A stretch of DNA of 64,000 nt. It comes from Marsupella aquatica (lineage: Eukaryota > Marchantiophyta). Under the pieces are notes generated by a model. It saw only the letters and a program-made list of their open reading frames with translations. It was not told the origin of the DNA and made no database searches. The DNA lies in assembly GCA_973895155.1 (NCBI GenBank), contig OZ316894.1:8308001-8372000 (forward strand), written 5' to 3'. This document shows, piece by piece, positions 33,901-46,596 of the stretch (position 1 is its first letter; each line of letters starts with the position of its first letter). Both the position numbers and the translations under genes were made by a program.

Positions 33901-36900
33901 TACTACCACTCTGATGTTCTCTGGTTCACTCTCGGAGACCCAACCAGCACCTCTCCGTTTGGTCCCATTGCAGTCTTCAGCTACTTTCAGGAGGTCGACG
34001 GAAACGCTTCCGCTTCCAACGTCAGGGGAATGGAGTACTTCGTCAATAATTACAAAATTGATACTTTCAACTCCTCAGATCAGGGGTACGAGGTCAGAAG
34101 TTGCATCGTGGATGTATACGAAACCTTCATCAACATCACTGTGAGGAAAGCTCCATGGTCCAATCTGAAACCCATATTAAACGCTTTCGAGATGTACTAT
34201 GTGTTTAGTTGGGATGGATCATCGACTGCAACCGAAGAAGGTCAGTCTAAATTGTTTTAACCTTTAAGCACACGTCCTGGATAGAAGCTTAAGTAGTACA
34301 ACTTAACTAAAAGATGGGATTCTGACTCTAGCCCGTGTGCTCCTCGATCGATTTGTTTCCAACTTGCCGTACTGCAGGGTAACTTTAAAATAAATAAATC
34401 AGTACCATCAAGTTTTCAAGGGTAAGCGCAAATTTCAAGAATTTGTCAGTCTTCGGCATTAGATTATTCGATATGCGTAATTTGTGCAAATTCCGGTAAG
34501 GACATAGGGGGATTCGTAGTTTTTAGATGGCCTTGACTTTGGGCGAAGATCTACAAACGCGCCAGAGTCTAGCTACAAGACATCCCTCGTCTGACGGATC
34601 ACGACCTGACGCTTCATGATTGATGTCAGATTTATATAGCAAATTAAAAGCATCTAGGTGGGGCTGAACTGTACATGCTGCTTGAACGTTTGATACCCTG
34701 TGTCTCTGCAGTGACGATAATTAGAAGTCTGCAGAAGCGCCTCGGCCTGACGGACTGGACCGGCGATCCATGCGTCCCAATTCCATATGACTGGTTAAAT
34801 TGTAGTTCAGATGAAAGTTTAACCGCGGCCGTTCAGACGAGTCTGGAGTTGTCCAGTGACAGGACTTATCACGTCACAAACATGTGAGTTTTCTAGGTTT
34901 GTTTGAATGTTATTCTCGTGGATACCGCATTTTACGTCCCTTCAGTTGCACCAGTTGAGTTGTGCATGTGCCTAAGCTTCAGAGCTACTTGTCTGCGCTG
35001 CTTTTGCATTGACCTTTAAGGTGGAAATCCCCATGACTCAATCAGATCCCTTTCAAATAGAGCAACCGTACGGGCGCTCCCTCAAGAAATTGCAAGCCTT
35101 CCGAATCTTACCACTCTGTAAGGACTTAATTTATCCTCAGTGTGCACCTTGAATGTTAGAGTTCTGGGGTTTTAATTGATACAGATCAATCGGCCGAAAA
35201 GTCTAACGGCATTAAGAATTGTATCCCACGATTAATGGTTCCTCGCTGAAAATTTTCGTTTGGCAAAGGTTTCGATTTGTCTAGATTTAGTGTAACGTAC
35301 TATATTCCAAATGATAGAATCCGAATTATGGTTTAGTTAATTCCGTGTATATATATAGGTCAGACGGTTGAAATCGTTCTATTCAGTTTGAAGTATTTCC
35401 TTGCATTCGAATGACTTTGCTTTTGACAGGGACTTGAGCAATACTGGCATGGCGAGTATTCCTTACCTTGGCTTGATGAGGTTGGGAAACCTTTCGCTGT
35501 TAAATCTATCGCGTAACCGGTTCAGTGGCGGAGTTCGGGAGTTCCTGCAAAACGTTACGGTTAAAAGTTTGAAACAACTGTGAGTGCAACTGTTAAAGTT
35601 TTCATACAATTGTGTCTCCATTTTTGTAAACTCGCGAGCAATCATCCAAATAATTGGTCGTAATGAAGCATTCACGGATATTGGTTGAAAATTCTATGAT
35701 CAGTGTTTTGAGTTTAAGCTACTTAGGTTTGGTTTGATGACTCTCGTTCAATGATATGATCCACCCTTGGAAAGATAAACTCTGTCAATTGGGGCCGCAT
35801 GGATGATTAGCTTATATTAGGTGGACATGTGAATTCATATGGATAATCTGTAATTGTTTCAGGCGATACGTGTACTCATCTCTCTCTGGATCTAGACAAG
35901 GAAATTCCTCAGCTTACTGCTCTGTAGCTACAAACAAAGTAACACTGAAAAGCTGATTAGGCCTGATGAACCGTAATTTAGTACTAAGACTATATCTGTA
36001 TGTGAGGCCATGTCCTGATATGATTAGATTTTGTATAATCACATTGTAAATTAAAGCTCAGCGACATGGATCTTGTGCACTGGACGTAGTCATCATTGCA
36101 ATTCCTCTGAGAGGCTCCAAAGCTTCGTCCAGCTCACTTTTCTCCATGAGATTCTAAATGCAAGTTAGTGGGATAAATGAACTCCAACACTCGATCGTGA
36201 ATCCTCTGCTAATCGGATATTGCTCAACTGCAGAAGTTACTCAGGAAGTTACTCGGGAAGTTACTAGCTTCTACCATACATTAATTGTCAAGTTATTGCA
36301 CCTGATGGTCCCATGCAGACTCGCAGCGAATAACTCACTGGAAGGAGAATTTCCACTTGACCAGTTATATTCTGAGTTCCCACATCTGGAAGAAGCGTGA
36401 GTACATATATATCCTCCAACCTTGAGATTTGGGGTTTGTGTAGGCTGAGTGAAAGACGTAACTGGATACAAGTTTATAAACCGTTGGTGTATGGTATAGG
36501 AACTTTGACGGAAATCCGCGTATCGGAGGAATTTTGAACTTGACCATTTGGCACACGGCTTTGGTGCGATCTATGGACCCTGCGAGTAGTAGTGTGAAAG
36601 CCGCTGGGACTCCTAGTCCCGCTCCACCGCCTCCTAGTTTTTCTATCTTTCCACTTGTTTCTTTGAAGAACAACAATATCACTGGCATCACTCCCAGTTT
36701 GGACTCTCTTCAGTCAGATATTAATACATATTTGCGAGATTTTAACACAACGCCTGGCTTCACCAACTTCGGCATCCTGTAAGTTTCTGTTCTATGCATA
36801 CCTGCACGCAAGTACACCAAGAAGAAATTAGAACCTATACAGGCTTTATAATCAGTAAGTTACAAATTAACTAGCAAATGTGCTGGTTCGTCGTTGTCAA

Positions 36901-39900
36901 GCAGGAGAGGCAGTCTGATATTGGTCAGCCATCGTAGGTGCTATGGACTGCCGGCCTGCCCCCAATTCAAATCTCGATTCAAATACTGGATATGATCATG
37001 ACTATTGGCACTCATGTACGAAGGGCGTAATTACATTTATGCACGTAGCTAGCGCACACTTATATATTGGTCGTCGGGAATGTTACTTAACTCTCGTGTA
37101 ATTACGTTTTAATCGTTAGTCTTTGGATTAGGCAGCAGCTGATCCCATCAAACATGGCAGGCTTAGTGGCAACCCTTGGTGCAAGCAACAGACGTTCAGT
37201 GCTCAATCTTTGTCTCAACAATATCTCTGCCGTTCCGTCCCCAACCAAGTTCTTCCTGGTAACGTTGCTGATTCAATGAGCTTTCTTCCGGCGCTGACCA
37301 TAATAATGTTCACCATGCATAAGAATGTAGCATTGCTGGCCGTGTTTACTTCAGACCAGTTTTATTTAACGATACCATGATCTAAGCATTTTTTTGCCAA
37401 GTAATCTCGTCTGCTGAACGGTTCATCCGACTTAGTGATAGCCCTGTAAGCACGAAAGCACAAATTAAGCACACTTCAAAATTTAGTATCTTTCTTGTGC
37501 TTAACTCCTTGTTATGAATAGATTGAACGTTTCCAAGGCCGGACACTGTGAAGTTATGAGCAAGGAGGTGAGGTCCATGAAGGGTGATAGGTTGCTAGAG
37601 CTTACAGTCATAGATTGTGTACTGTTATACTTTCAGGCCTAGCGAGCCTTTATGTCTCGAAGAAATCAGATCCTTGGGCTATCATTGGTGGTGTCATTGG
37701 AGGCTTCGCAGCTTTGGCTTCTTTCGGTTGCTTGGCAGCCGTATGGAGATTAAGAAAACAGACTTCTTCTCTTAAGGAGATCCAAGAAGGTGAGGGGATC
37801 CAACTTTTCGTCGCTTTGGCCCCAATGTTATGTTTGATTGTACTGGTATTCATGGTGGGTGTTGAATTGGCGAGAGATCTCTTTACTCTTACAATTACTG
37901 ACAAATTTGAGAACCTGTGCGCACATGATGGTCAAGTTGTAAGCAAAGTTGAACAAACGCAGACTGTTTTTAAAAGGCACGTCAAGTAGGTATGCTCATC
38001 AAATAACGAGCTGTAATACGATGACGATGACCTTCGTGATTAGAATTTTAACTTACAGAAATTTTATTCTTTCGTTCGTTGCCTGCGCTTTCCAGCTTTG
38101 GCGAGACAGAAAGTACAGCCACCGTTCTATTCGTATACCGACCTGCGAGCAGCTACAAATGATTTCTCCTCCGCAAATAAATTGGGACAAGGAACTTTTG
38201 GTGCTGTTTACAAGGTAAGTATTGGATCTCGCTGCTGTCTGAATGATCGAACATATTCCTGAACTCTTTTCTGTGCTCATTCGCTGAAGACTCGGAAAAT
38301 TCATCGCAAATCTACGAGTTTCTGTTGCCGTATTTTATCGGGATGGGTAGCTGTTTTATCGAGATGGGTTCCTCAATTGACTGAAGAGATAAAAGTGCAT
38401 ATATCAACTAAAACAATCAATGATTGAAATGTACCTTTATTCTATGAATTCACGAATTACTATTAATTAAGAACACGATTTATTTTGAGCACCCTGTTGC
38501 TGGAACTGTGGCGAGTGCATTTATTTAAGGGAGATTACTGACGTTTATTTATTTTCTTTGAACATTGATCATGCGACCCCAGAGGTGTATTAATCCGTCT
38601 GTCTTGATTAAAAACTCCACTAGCTCCCCAATACAGTTCTATTAATTTTCTAGAGCGGTATCCAGCAGAAAACTAGACGTCGTAGAAGGATGAAAGCAGA
38701 TGACGCGCTGATAATGAGTTCCGGAAGTTAATTAATTATATACTCGCCGGGCACTAAGCCAAAGCTTAACTTCTCAAGATTAATCCAAATTGTGCAGCTG
38801 TCTCACTAATAGGTGGACACTTGAAGAGTGATCTTTTATCAGTTCTCAAAAATCAAGTGAGAATGGTTCTCTTCTGAACAAGAGCTCACATAAACTGCCA
38901 AGTATTTGATCGATGGATAGGAGAGCTACTCTAGTCCACATGCACGACTATCTGCTCTGATGATTATGACATATTACTAATATGCATAGATCTGTGAATG
39001 ATCAACGCAGGGAACATTATTAGATAATGGAGATGGAAGGCAAGAGCTTGTGGCTGTCAAGACGCTGTACCCGTCGAAGCAAGCACTGACAGAATTTCTG
39101 AATGAAGCAGTCCTGATCACCGGGATAAAGCACCGAAACCTGGTCCAGCTGAAAGGCTGCTGCATTCACAGAGAGGACCAACGAATGCTGGTGTACGAGT
39201 ACGCTGAGAATGGCAACCTAGCGGAAGCACTATGGGGTACGGGACCTACACCTCACTCGATCTCCTTCTCATGCATTCTGTCATTCAAGTTCATAGTTTC
39301 TGAGGACCATTATGAATATGGTTGACAGATCGTAGAGATATTAATGATCTACAGGAACACGATCGGTACATTAATTGCTTTAAAAGTATTGCAGACTGTT
39401 AATTTAATCAACTGACCCAGTAACTGATCCATCTGACGGATACAGTTCCCAACGACGCAAATTTGTCGGTTTTCTAGGCTAGAAGTCTGCGTACATGTGT
39501 ATTGACATGACTCACATTTACTTTTGTCAAGGGAACATAGATAAACCGAGCTGTAAGAATCGTACGGAACCAGTGCGACCCACACTAGACTGGCAGCAGC
39601 GGTTGAACATCTGTGTGGGAATTGCACGAGGTCTCTCGTATCTCCACGAAGAGCTGCAACCTCGGATCATTCACAGAGACATAAAACCTTACAATATTCT
39701 CATGGGCAACAATTTCAATCCCAAGATTGCGGACTTCGGACTGGCCCGCTCTATGTTAGAGGGACAAGCTCAAGCCGACTTCACGTCCGTCGCTGGAACT
39801 AAGTATTTTGCTTCCTCCCCGTCATGCATGGCAACTTCTATCATCATTACCTTAGACTGCATACCTTACCTGGCCTGTTTGGACATCAAGTCAGCCAATT

Positions 39901-41023
39901 AAACGCTGCTGAAGCTTGTGCAATGTTTCAATGCTCGAGCTAGAGCTAGAGTTGTGCAAGTCTGTGACACTTACATATAGAATATCTTACTGACAGGGGT
40001 TACTTTTCTCCCGAGTATGCAACTCAAGGCCAGCTCACTGAAAAGGCTGATGTTTTCAGTTTTGGAGTTGTCTTATTGGAAATCGTGAGTGCTAGGAAAT
40101 GCATCGACCCTAGCTTACCGAGTGAAAAACAGTTCCTTCAAGCTTGGGTAAGTTCATTGTCTACCTTGAATTGACTCCTGCATCAAAAGATTCATTCTGA
40201 CCCACCCGCTCTTCTGTGTTAAGTACGTTTCGTCTGAATAAGTGACATGAGAAACCAGCTCAGTCGGAGAACTTCGGTATGATATATGGGTCCAAGATTG
40301 TTCACGATATATACCGTCATGTGGAGATGTTTGTGGTTGGGAATTAAGCTGGTTTAAATTCAGAGGGACGATTGCGTTTGGGACCTTCCATGCGATCTGT
40401 TCTAGATCCTAAATTAAGTGCCACAGTTCTGACATTTTGAGAGTTCCTTTTGATGACTCTTAAATGCATCGCTCATTTATATTGGTGGTCTTATTCACTA
40501 ATTCACGCAACCCTCTGCACATGTAAGCGAGGTCATCATTGAGCTCAAATACAATTTGTATGATCCCATTAGAAAGACTGATCGACCGGAAGCTGAAGAG
40601 TTGGAATTCTGGTAATTGACGGTTGTCATGGCACACGTGCTGCAGGCTAGATACTTGAAGGAAAACGGGAAACTCATTGATCTGCTTGATCCTTCCGTGC
40701 GAGACAGCGCTAATCATGAAGAAGTCATTCGAGTGATCAATCTGGCGTTTTTGTGTCTCGACTTCTACCCAGAAAAGCGGCCAACTATGTCTGAGGCAGT
40801 GACCATGCTTCAAGGAATAGTGGACGTTCCGCTCTGCAAACCAGAATCTGCAGCGTCTATCGAGGAGGAGGCAACTTTCCGACGAAGTAATAAGAGTTAC
40901 AACTACATGAAATTGCCGCATTTTTCGGATCTAAGTGAAGAGAATGTCTCGGACAGCTTCGTGATGAGTGCTACCTCAAGCAACGATAATAATGTAGAGT
41001 TGAGCAAGCTCTCTGCCAGATAG
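30908..41023 (+). CDS. Malectin-like/LRR receptor Ser/Thr kinase 1, 16 exons, 1100 aa
   Basis: Exons: 30908-30989, 31862-32206, 33135-33381, 33759-34240, 34712-34883, 35046-35117, 35430-35579, 36319-36396, 36500-36778, 37161-37258, 37637-37789, 38096-38214, 39011-39236, 39532-39802, 39997-40147, 40646-41023. All are GT-AG and phase-consistent (3303 nt). The signal peptide is a Leu run (residues ~7-20), followed by a malectin-like ectodomain to ~385 (starting GLSIDCGS), LRR cap [16 protein letters not shown], LRRs ~443-560, Pro-rich hinge (SPAPPPPS), a second Cys pair and a transmembrane helix ~680-702 followed by WRLRKQ. The kinase has [15 protein letters not shown] (K776), HRD 882-884, DFG 902-904, SPEYATQG: a complete RD kinase. 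It should sit in the plasma membrane and bind a carbohydrate or peptide; the ligand is unknown. The ectodomain order is as in LRR-I kinases, while the kinase resembles the LRR-VIII-2/CRPK1 type. Confidence 0.9.
31151..31165. repeat. G homopolymer in intron 1 of kinase gene 1
   Basis: An uninterrupted run of about 14 G lies in the first intron and has no counterpart in kinase gene 2. Such tracts are length-unstable and prone to sequencing error. Confidence 0.8.
32170..32695. repeat. ~250-bp tandem duplication spanning the end of exon 2 and its donor
   Basis: The block from 'cggcaattggtggc' to 'ttatagtgttaa' (32170-32430) is followed by a diverged copy (32435-32695). It preserves 'ggtacaat', 'tcctgcggcc', 'cgaaagtgccagctagcaca' and 'tttctcaagaat'. 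Kinase gene 2 has only the first copy, so the duplication is specific to gene 1. Confidence 0.85.
32427..32471 (+). other. Candidate 45-nt cassette exon
   Basis: Within the second copy a stretch bounded by 'attttatag' and 'gtacaatg' is 45 nt long, open, and phase 1 on both sides, matching the exon 2/exon 3 junction. Inclusion would add [15 protein letters not shown], a near repeat of the [16 protein letters not shown] that ends exon 2. Whether it is spliced in cannot be told from sequence. Confidence 0.45.
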
Positions 41024-41610
41024 CTACTTCAAGCTATAATTCTACACACAAACCCGGAGTAATGTCTATCTGGTAGTGATTTGATAGCTGGGCATACATT
41101 GCACACAGAACTCCAGCAAGAAATCAACTTTTTATGGAGGCTGGTACAATTAAGCTTAGCCCGGTTTCCCAATTAATGGGCACATTATAGCGAGTCCCTG
41201 TACAATGCACGGTACGTTCTGAGTAACTTCTGAGGAAAGTAAAGTTCAAATGACTATTTTCCCAAGAACCTGTATAATACTATTAGTTTAAAATTTAGGG
41301 TCCTCTATTGTCTATAGTAGCATGAGGGAATAGTCATAGATGAGTTAGATCTTGGGCAAGCTAGAGCTAGTCCAAGCTCCAAATCACGTTGGAAAATAAT
41401 CTTGTCTACACAACGGGTGCTTTCTTTGTCGCATATCCTTGTGCATTGTACATTTTTTGCCTATTGAACGAAGAAGATGTGGCCAGTTTGGGTTTTGCCT
41501 TTCAGATCAGAGTAATTTAAGGGTACTAACCCAAAATAAAAGATTTGGTGCGATTCAGGTTTGGGGTTAGTAGCCCAAAATGTGGTTTTGAATGAGTAAT
41601 TTTTACTCCT

Positions 41611-44067
41611 CCCTCTCACAAGAGTCATCATTCTTTGATGGGACTCATCCTTATGAGAGTCCATTTTTTGCCGCGGACCACACACTCTTCACAGTGCTCA
41701 TGAAATCAAAGTCCTCTCTCTTGAATGACAGAATCCTTATTTTGACAGTCACATGCAGGGAAGGTCACATCATGGAACCTAACCCTCGGAGAGTCCCTTG
41801 TGCCCGTGCCCTCTCAGCCTAACTTGCCCCTCACGAAATTCTCAGTAGAGCTACGAGCAGAGCTACGAGCAGAGCTACGGAAGTTCACAGGCATGCACTC
41901 AGTGAAAGTTGGCTACATGCATGTTTAAATGTTAGACAGGGGGGGTTAAACAAGGAGAGCCATGGAGGCCCCATTGATAGAAAGAGCCACCCAGAGACAA
42001 ACAGTCTGTGCAATAACCCACCAAAACAAGAGCACCATAATTAAAGACTGAGGAGAATATATAAGTGAGTTTGATCTTAGAATTGTTGCACTGTGTCTCA
42101 GTTTGCCTTCTTTTGGATGGTAAACTCCTAACCGGCAGATTGGGCCCCAGATGTACCCTAATTGAGAGACTGCCCGCACTAATGAAAGCTTAAAGCATTT
42201 CTTAAATTTTTGCTTTGTGTTTTTGCTGCAGGTTATACTTGTTACGGTTTTGCTATTTCACCAGGATGGCCACTGTTATCCTGGTGCTAAGAATATTCCT
42301 TATAAATTTTTCTTAGATTTATTTAATATGAACTTTAGAGGTCTCCCTGTACGTCAGATTCTACAGTAGCTAATGAGGTTTGTGGGTAGGTGGGAAACTG
42401 GCTAATGGAACACCAAACACCTCACTGGCTAAATTTTGTCAAAAGTGACCAAGACTTTTTACTGAGATGGATCTCCCAAGTTTTCGCCACAAATAAAGAC
42501 TGCTCATGAACATTGTAGGGAGTGGAGTCAAAGGGCAGGGCAGTGGGTTATGGATTTTTTCTGTAAGAAAACCCACTGCCTGGTCAGCCTGTACAGGGGT
42601 TATGAAGTTGTCTTTTCTAAAAATCTAGACTTACACATGTTTCAAGCTGATTGAAGCACTCTCCAATTAAAGTTTCTAATATACACAATTAATGAATGAG
42701 GACTAGAGGACCCGGGTAGAGGGCTGGTACTCAACACTCAAAGTCACACTTGGGCTGGTCATTCAACATAAACATCAGTCAAATATATTGCCCCAATGAC
42801 CTCATACTAAGGTGTAGTTTGTTAAGCATTTACATTTAGGTCTATAGTTACTTTGTAACCATAGTTAGTTTAAACATAGGCCAGTGCTTGGTTAAAGTTA
42901 GATGTGCTACTACTATAATATTCACTAGTAGGACTTAGTTAGCAATCAAGCTAGTGTAACTTAGGTCCAAACTTAGGCTCGTTGTTAGGGAGACATCTAG
43001 GAAATATATAGGGAGAGCTTAGTCAGTGGACACTTGGTACATGGCTGACAAGCCTAGAGTTCGCTAAAGCTACCTTTTGTGTTCCCGTGTACATAAAGTC
43101 TGGTGAGGTGAGCAGTGTTTCTCCTATGTTGATAATTTTGTGCTTGTTGAATGTTAACATGTGCATGCAGTCATTTAATTTACTCAAGAATATCTTGAAC
43201 AATTGATACGTAGATGTAACAACTTAGCTCCCTCTTCTTGTTGAGTGTCTTGTAGGGTTTGCAACATATAGCATCTCCAAACAAGTGTTAAAAAAGTCAA
43301 AGTTTACTATATAATGTAATTCATTAAATGCTTCTCAATCTTCCAATATTTTGTGTGAATCTTTTCTACTCATTGTATCAGTATTAGTAATTTGTTACAG
43401 ACTTAGTTGTGACTGACTAGACTAGCCAGGTAAAATCATGTCAAGATGTCTGATTGCCCACTTAGTCTCGCCAAGAATGTACGTGGGTGCCCACAACAAT
43501 ATCTACGAGGATCCTAAAAAATTGACACTCTGGACCAGATTAGAAACTTGCATGGATTCTTACCAACCTTACTTTAATTTCATAAACTAAGTAGTACAGT
43601 CATGTTATACAAATGCTCACATGGATTCTCACCTAACTTACTGTCCATAAAGTAGTACATCTCTGTTATATAAATGCTCACCCTTTTTCATGTTTAAGAG
43701 CCAACTCGCATGTAGCAGCCTACTGGCCCTCGGCAATCACAATATAATTGGCAAAAATTAGGTTGTGTTTGACAGGAGTATTTGCTGTCTTGCATGCACC
43801 CGGCCCTGCAATGACATGTGACCGTGTAATTTGCTTTAATTTGTGTTACTGAGTAATCAAAGGTTGGGATCTTGTAGAGCCCTTGGAAGTCCACATCCTA
43901 GCCCTTGGAAGTCCACATCCTCTGCCGTCAGGATTGACTCGGGAGGAGGTTCTGGAGTCCATTTCTTGCTCTCTCACACGGAAGGTGGCCGCGTCCATCT
44001 CGTGTTCACTTACATGCTACCGCGCATCAGGTTGAGGGTGGGCAGCTCACATGCAGGTTGGCTCTAA
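41611..44067. other. Spacer between duplication units
   Basis: No gene. It holds three copies of 'gagctacgagca' (41849-41880), one member of the dispersed 'gagagtcccttttg'-type repeat (41774-41830), a ~75-bp tandem duplication (43555-43680, word 'tacaaatgctcac') and a 22-bp direct repeat 'agcccttggaagtccacatc' (43878-43922). The stretch 42840-43130 has a sequence texture like a copia LTR, but I could not define ends. Confidence 0.5.
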
Positions 44068-44824
44068 CGGTGTTTGCTCCATAGGAACCAGACTTTATAA
44101 GCTGGCTTCCCTGAAAGTTAAGTTTCGATCAAGATCTCAGAGAAAAACTTATGCACAAATGCTGACCCAAAAATATGAGGGAAGAGGAGGTTTGTGTCGC
44201 CCTACTGTACTAGTCCAAAGGTTTTTGCGGGGTAATGTCCTTGGTTAACGTGTCTTCGTGATGAAGCTCAACCCTGCCGCCTTCCCTCACACGTCTCCTC
44301 TGGTCTCAACTACTCTATGAGAAATGGCCTACAAGTCCGAAAATTCGCTGATTTCATATTCGCGACACGAGCGAGCACAGACGTACATTCTGCATTGGCT
44401 GTGCACATGGCTCAAGGCCGCGAGGACCCACAAAGGGACGCAACGAAGCCTTCATCCTCGTCAACGTAGAGATTTCATTCCAGATTTGGTAACGTCGGGT
44501 GAGCTCAGCATGTAATGACTGTAATAATTGCGGGAAGGGACCTCTCCCAGTCTCCCACCTACCATGCTTCAAAACCCTCTCGTTCGCTGGATCACAAAGG
44601 TGGCCAGGTCGATGAAATCACAGTCCTGCCCGGAAATCGCCTGAATGACCTTCATCTCTCTTCTAGAAATCCAGCCAAAGGTCATAATATCAAACTCTCC
44701 TAAGGACTTGCAACCAATGAATGACGTGCATGTCGCATATCATAATATCAAACTCTCCTAGCTAGGGACTTGCAACCCGTGAATGACGTGTCGCTTGCTG
44801 GGACCGAGTATTCCTGGGGCCTTG

Positions 44825-45165
44825 CCGGGTAATCACACATTTTAATATATGTTGCACTCATAGATTTAACGAGAATAACAACGTTATCAAGGTATGGAGG
44901 GATATATGGTGACCATATGTGTCATAGGCTTTCACTTTTATTCTAATCACACATTTTCAATATATTGTGTCACTCATTGATATTTCAGTATATGGTGTAC
45001 ACTCATTGATTGTGATTTAAATAAAAATAACAAGAGGACTTCACTTTTATTCTACTCACACATTTCAATATATGGTTTGCACTCATTGAGTGTGATTTAA
45101 ATAAAATAACAAAGTTGATATGGTGTACATAGTACACCATATGTGTCATAGGCCTTCACTTTTCG
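44825..45165. repeat. AT-rich repeat-bearing insertion upstream of kinase gene 2
   Basis: This stretch is absent from unit 1. It has three imperfect copies of 'aatcacacatttcaatatat' and 'cactcattgattgtgattta' and two of 'atatgtgtcataggc', and ends with a palindrome, atggtgtaca/tagtacaccat (45120-45141). It may be a small transposon; no target duplication was found. Confidence 0.6.
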
Positions 45166-46596
45166 AGTTGGAGAGAACATTCCTAGCCTGGGGAAATCAA
45201 CCCTTAATGGTAGCTGACTAGATCTGAAGCTTGTGCTTGAATTGTTAATTGAGGTCGGTGGTACGCTCCTTTTTACTTGGAAGGCAAGCATTGCCCTCGA
45301 TCGCCGTGGCCGGAGCAAGTCAAGCGAGGTCTTTGCTGCTCAGAAGTCTTTTGACTACGTACTCGATATCTACATATTTTTGTGAGGTACGTACTAGCTA
45401 CAGGTACTTTCCTGAAGCCATCAGCACTGGACTTAGGCAAAGGTCGATGGGGAAATAGAGGTTCGCTCCGAGCTGATTCGCGCTGAAATTGAAGTTACAG
45501 ACATCAAGAAACAAATTAAGTCTGCTGCATACATCCTATTATTCAATTGCATCACTGGAATCGTTCCGGAGCAGGTTACGTCAGGGACTAGCTAGCACGA
45601 TGACTCCTGTAGAACCGTGCACTGGGGAATCGATCCTTAAAACGGATCGATGTTAAATTGATGATTATGCGCTGGCGAGCTCTACAATGGTGTAGGGCTT
45701 CTATGGACATTTAGCACTGTTCAGGTGGTAATTTAACTAGACTATTGTTGGAGGGGGTTGGGACGAGGGACAGCAACCAAGTGCGCGCTGCGCTGCTCTG
45801 GAACCTGTTCCAAGAGGCCAGGAAAGGTTCTATACAGCACGTCCAGTTAGAAGTATTACACAATCTGGGATTCTGCCAAATTTCCCGTCACTCTGGATCA
45901 ATATTGATAGAGCTGCTGCGGCAGGCACCATTTGATGAACGCGTGAGGACTTTGTAGGTTATCTCTGGGAGGGATCTATCGAGGAAACAGGTGCGGGAAC
46001 AGGTGATGTCGGAGATTTTGTAGACGAAGTTACTCGGAATCATGGATGTTGATTTATTTGAGCAAGTGGGCTCCATAGACCTTCATCAGTACTCACAAGG
46101 GTATATAGATATCTGTACTGTGCATACTTTTGAGGAATTTGGAGACCGCTCAGCGACTGTAGCAGATGGGAGAGGAGATAATCAAATAGGTTCGATCGGG
46201 AGGCCATTTGTTTTGCGCCTCGATATCGGTCCGTTTGGGTTCGCAACATTGAATTTAATTTGTTTTGTGGTCGATCAGAGGACGCGAAATCTCGATCAGT
46301 AGCCGAAGTTGACGGTCTTACCGCTGATGCTCCAGACAAATTTATAGATTTCTATTCAGATTTAGATATATATGATCAGATCTCATCGGCACAGAAACAA
46401 CTTTTGGAGACATAAACAATGTCTTGTTCGATCCGTTTTCTTCTTTAATTGTTTGCAGGAGTGACCATGATTGAACGTCGGCGGTCAGAGTCAATGCTTA
46501 GACTGAGCTTCTTCGTTAATTGTTTGCGGGAGTGATCATGATGAACGTCTGCGGTCGGAGTCAGGGCTTAGACTGAGGTTGAGAGGAGCTACTCCG
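45166..46596 (+). promoter_or_regulatory. Upstream region of receptor kinase gene 2
   Basis: Colinear with 29700-30907 of unit 1. Near 46490-46570 the words 'gcggtcggagtcagggctta' and 'gcggtcagagtcaatgctta' show a short duplication private to this unit just before the start codon. No coding sequence is supported. Confidence 0.4.

Larger units (their letters stand above)
27840..41610. repeat. Segmental duplication, unit 1 (with receptor kinase gene 1)
   Basis: Homology to 44068-56905 starts near 'ggtgtttggtccataggaac' and continues through promoter, all exons and introns, the 3' flank 'gggcacattatagcgag', and on to 'aatgagtaat' near 41605. Exons are most alike; introns carry indels of tens to hundreds of bases. 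The orientation is head to tail. Confidence 0.85.

Noticed and set aside
42840-43130. Solo copia LTR
   Set aside because: The texture (tagttag, cttagtta) resembles an LTR, but I found no TG...CA ends with a 5-bp duplication.
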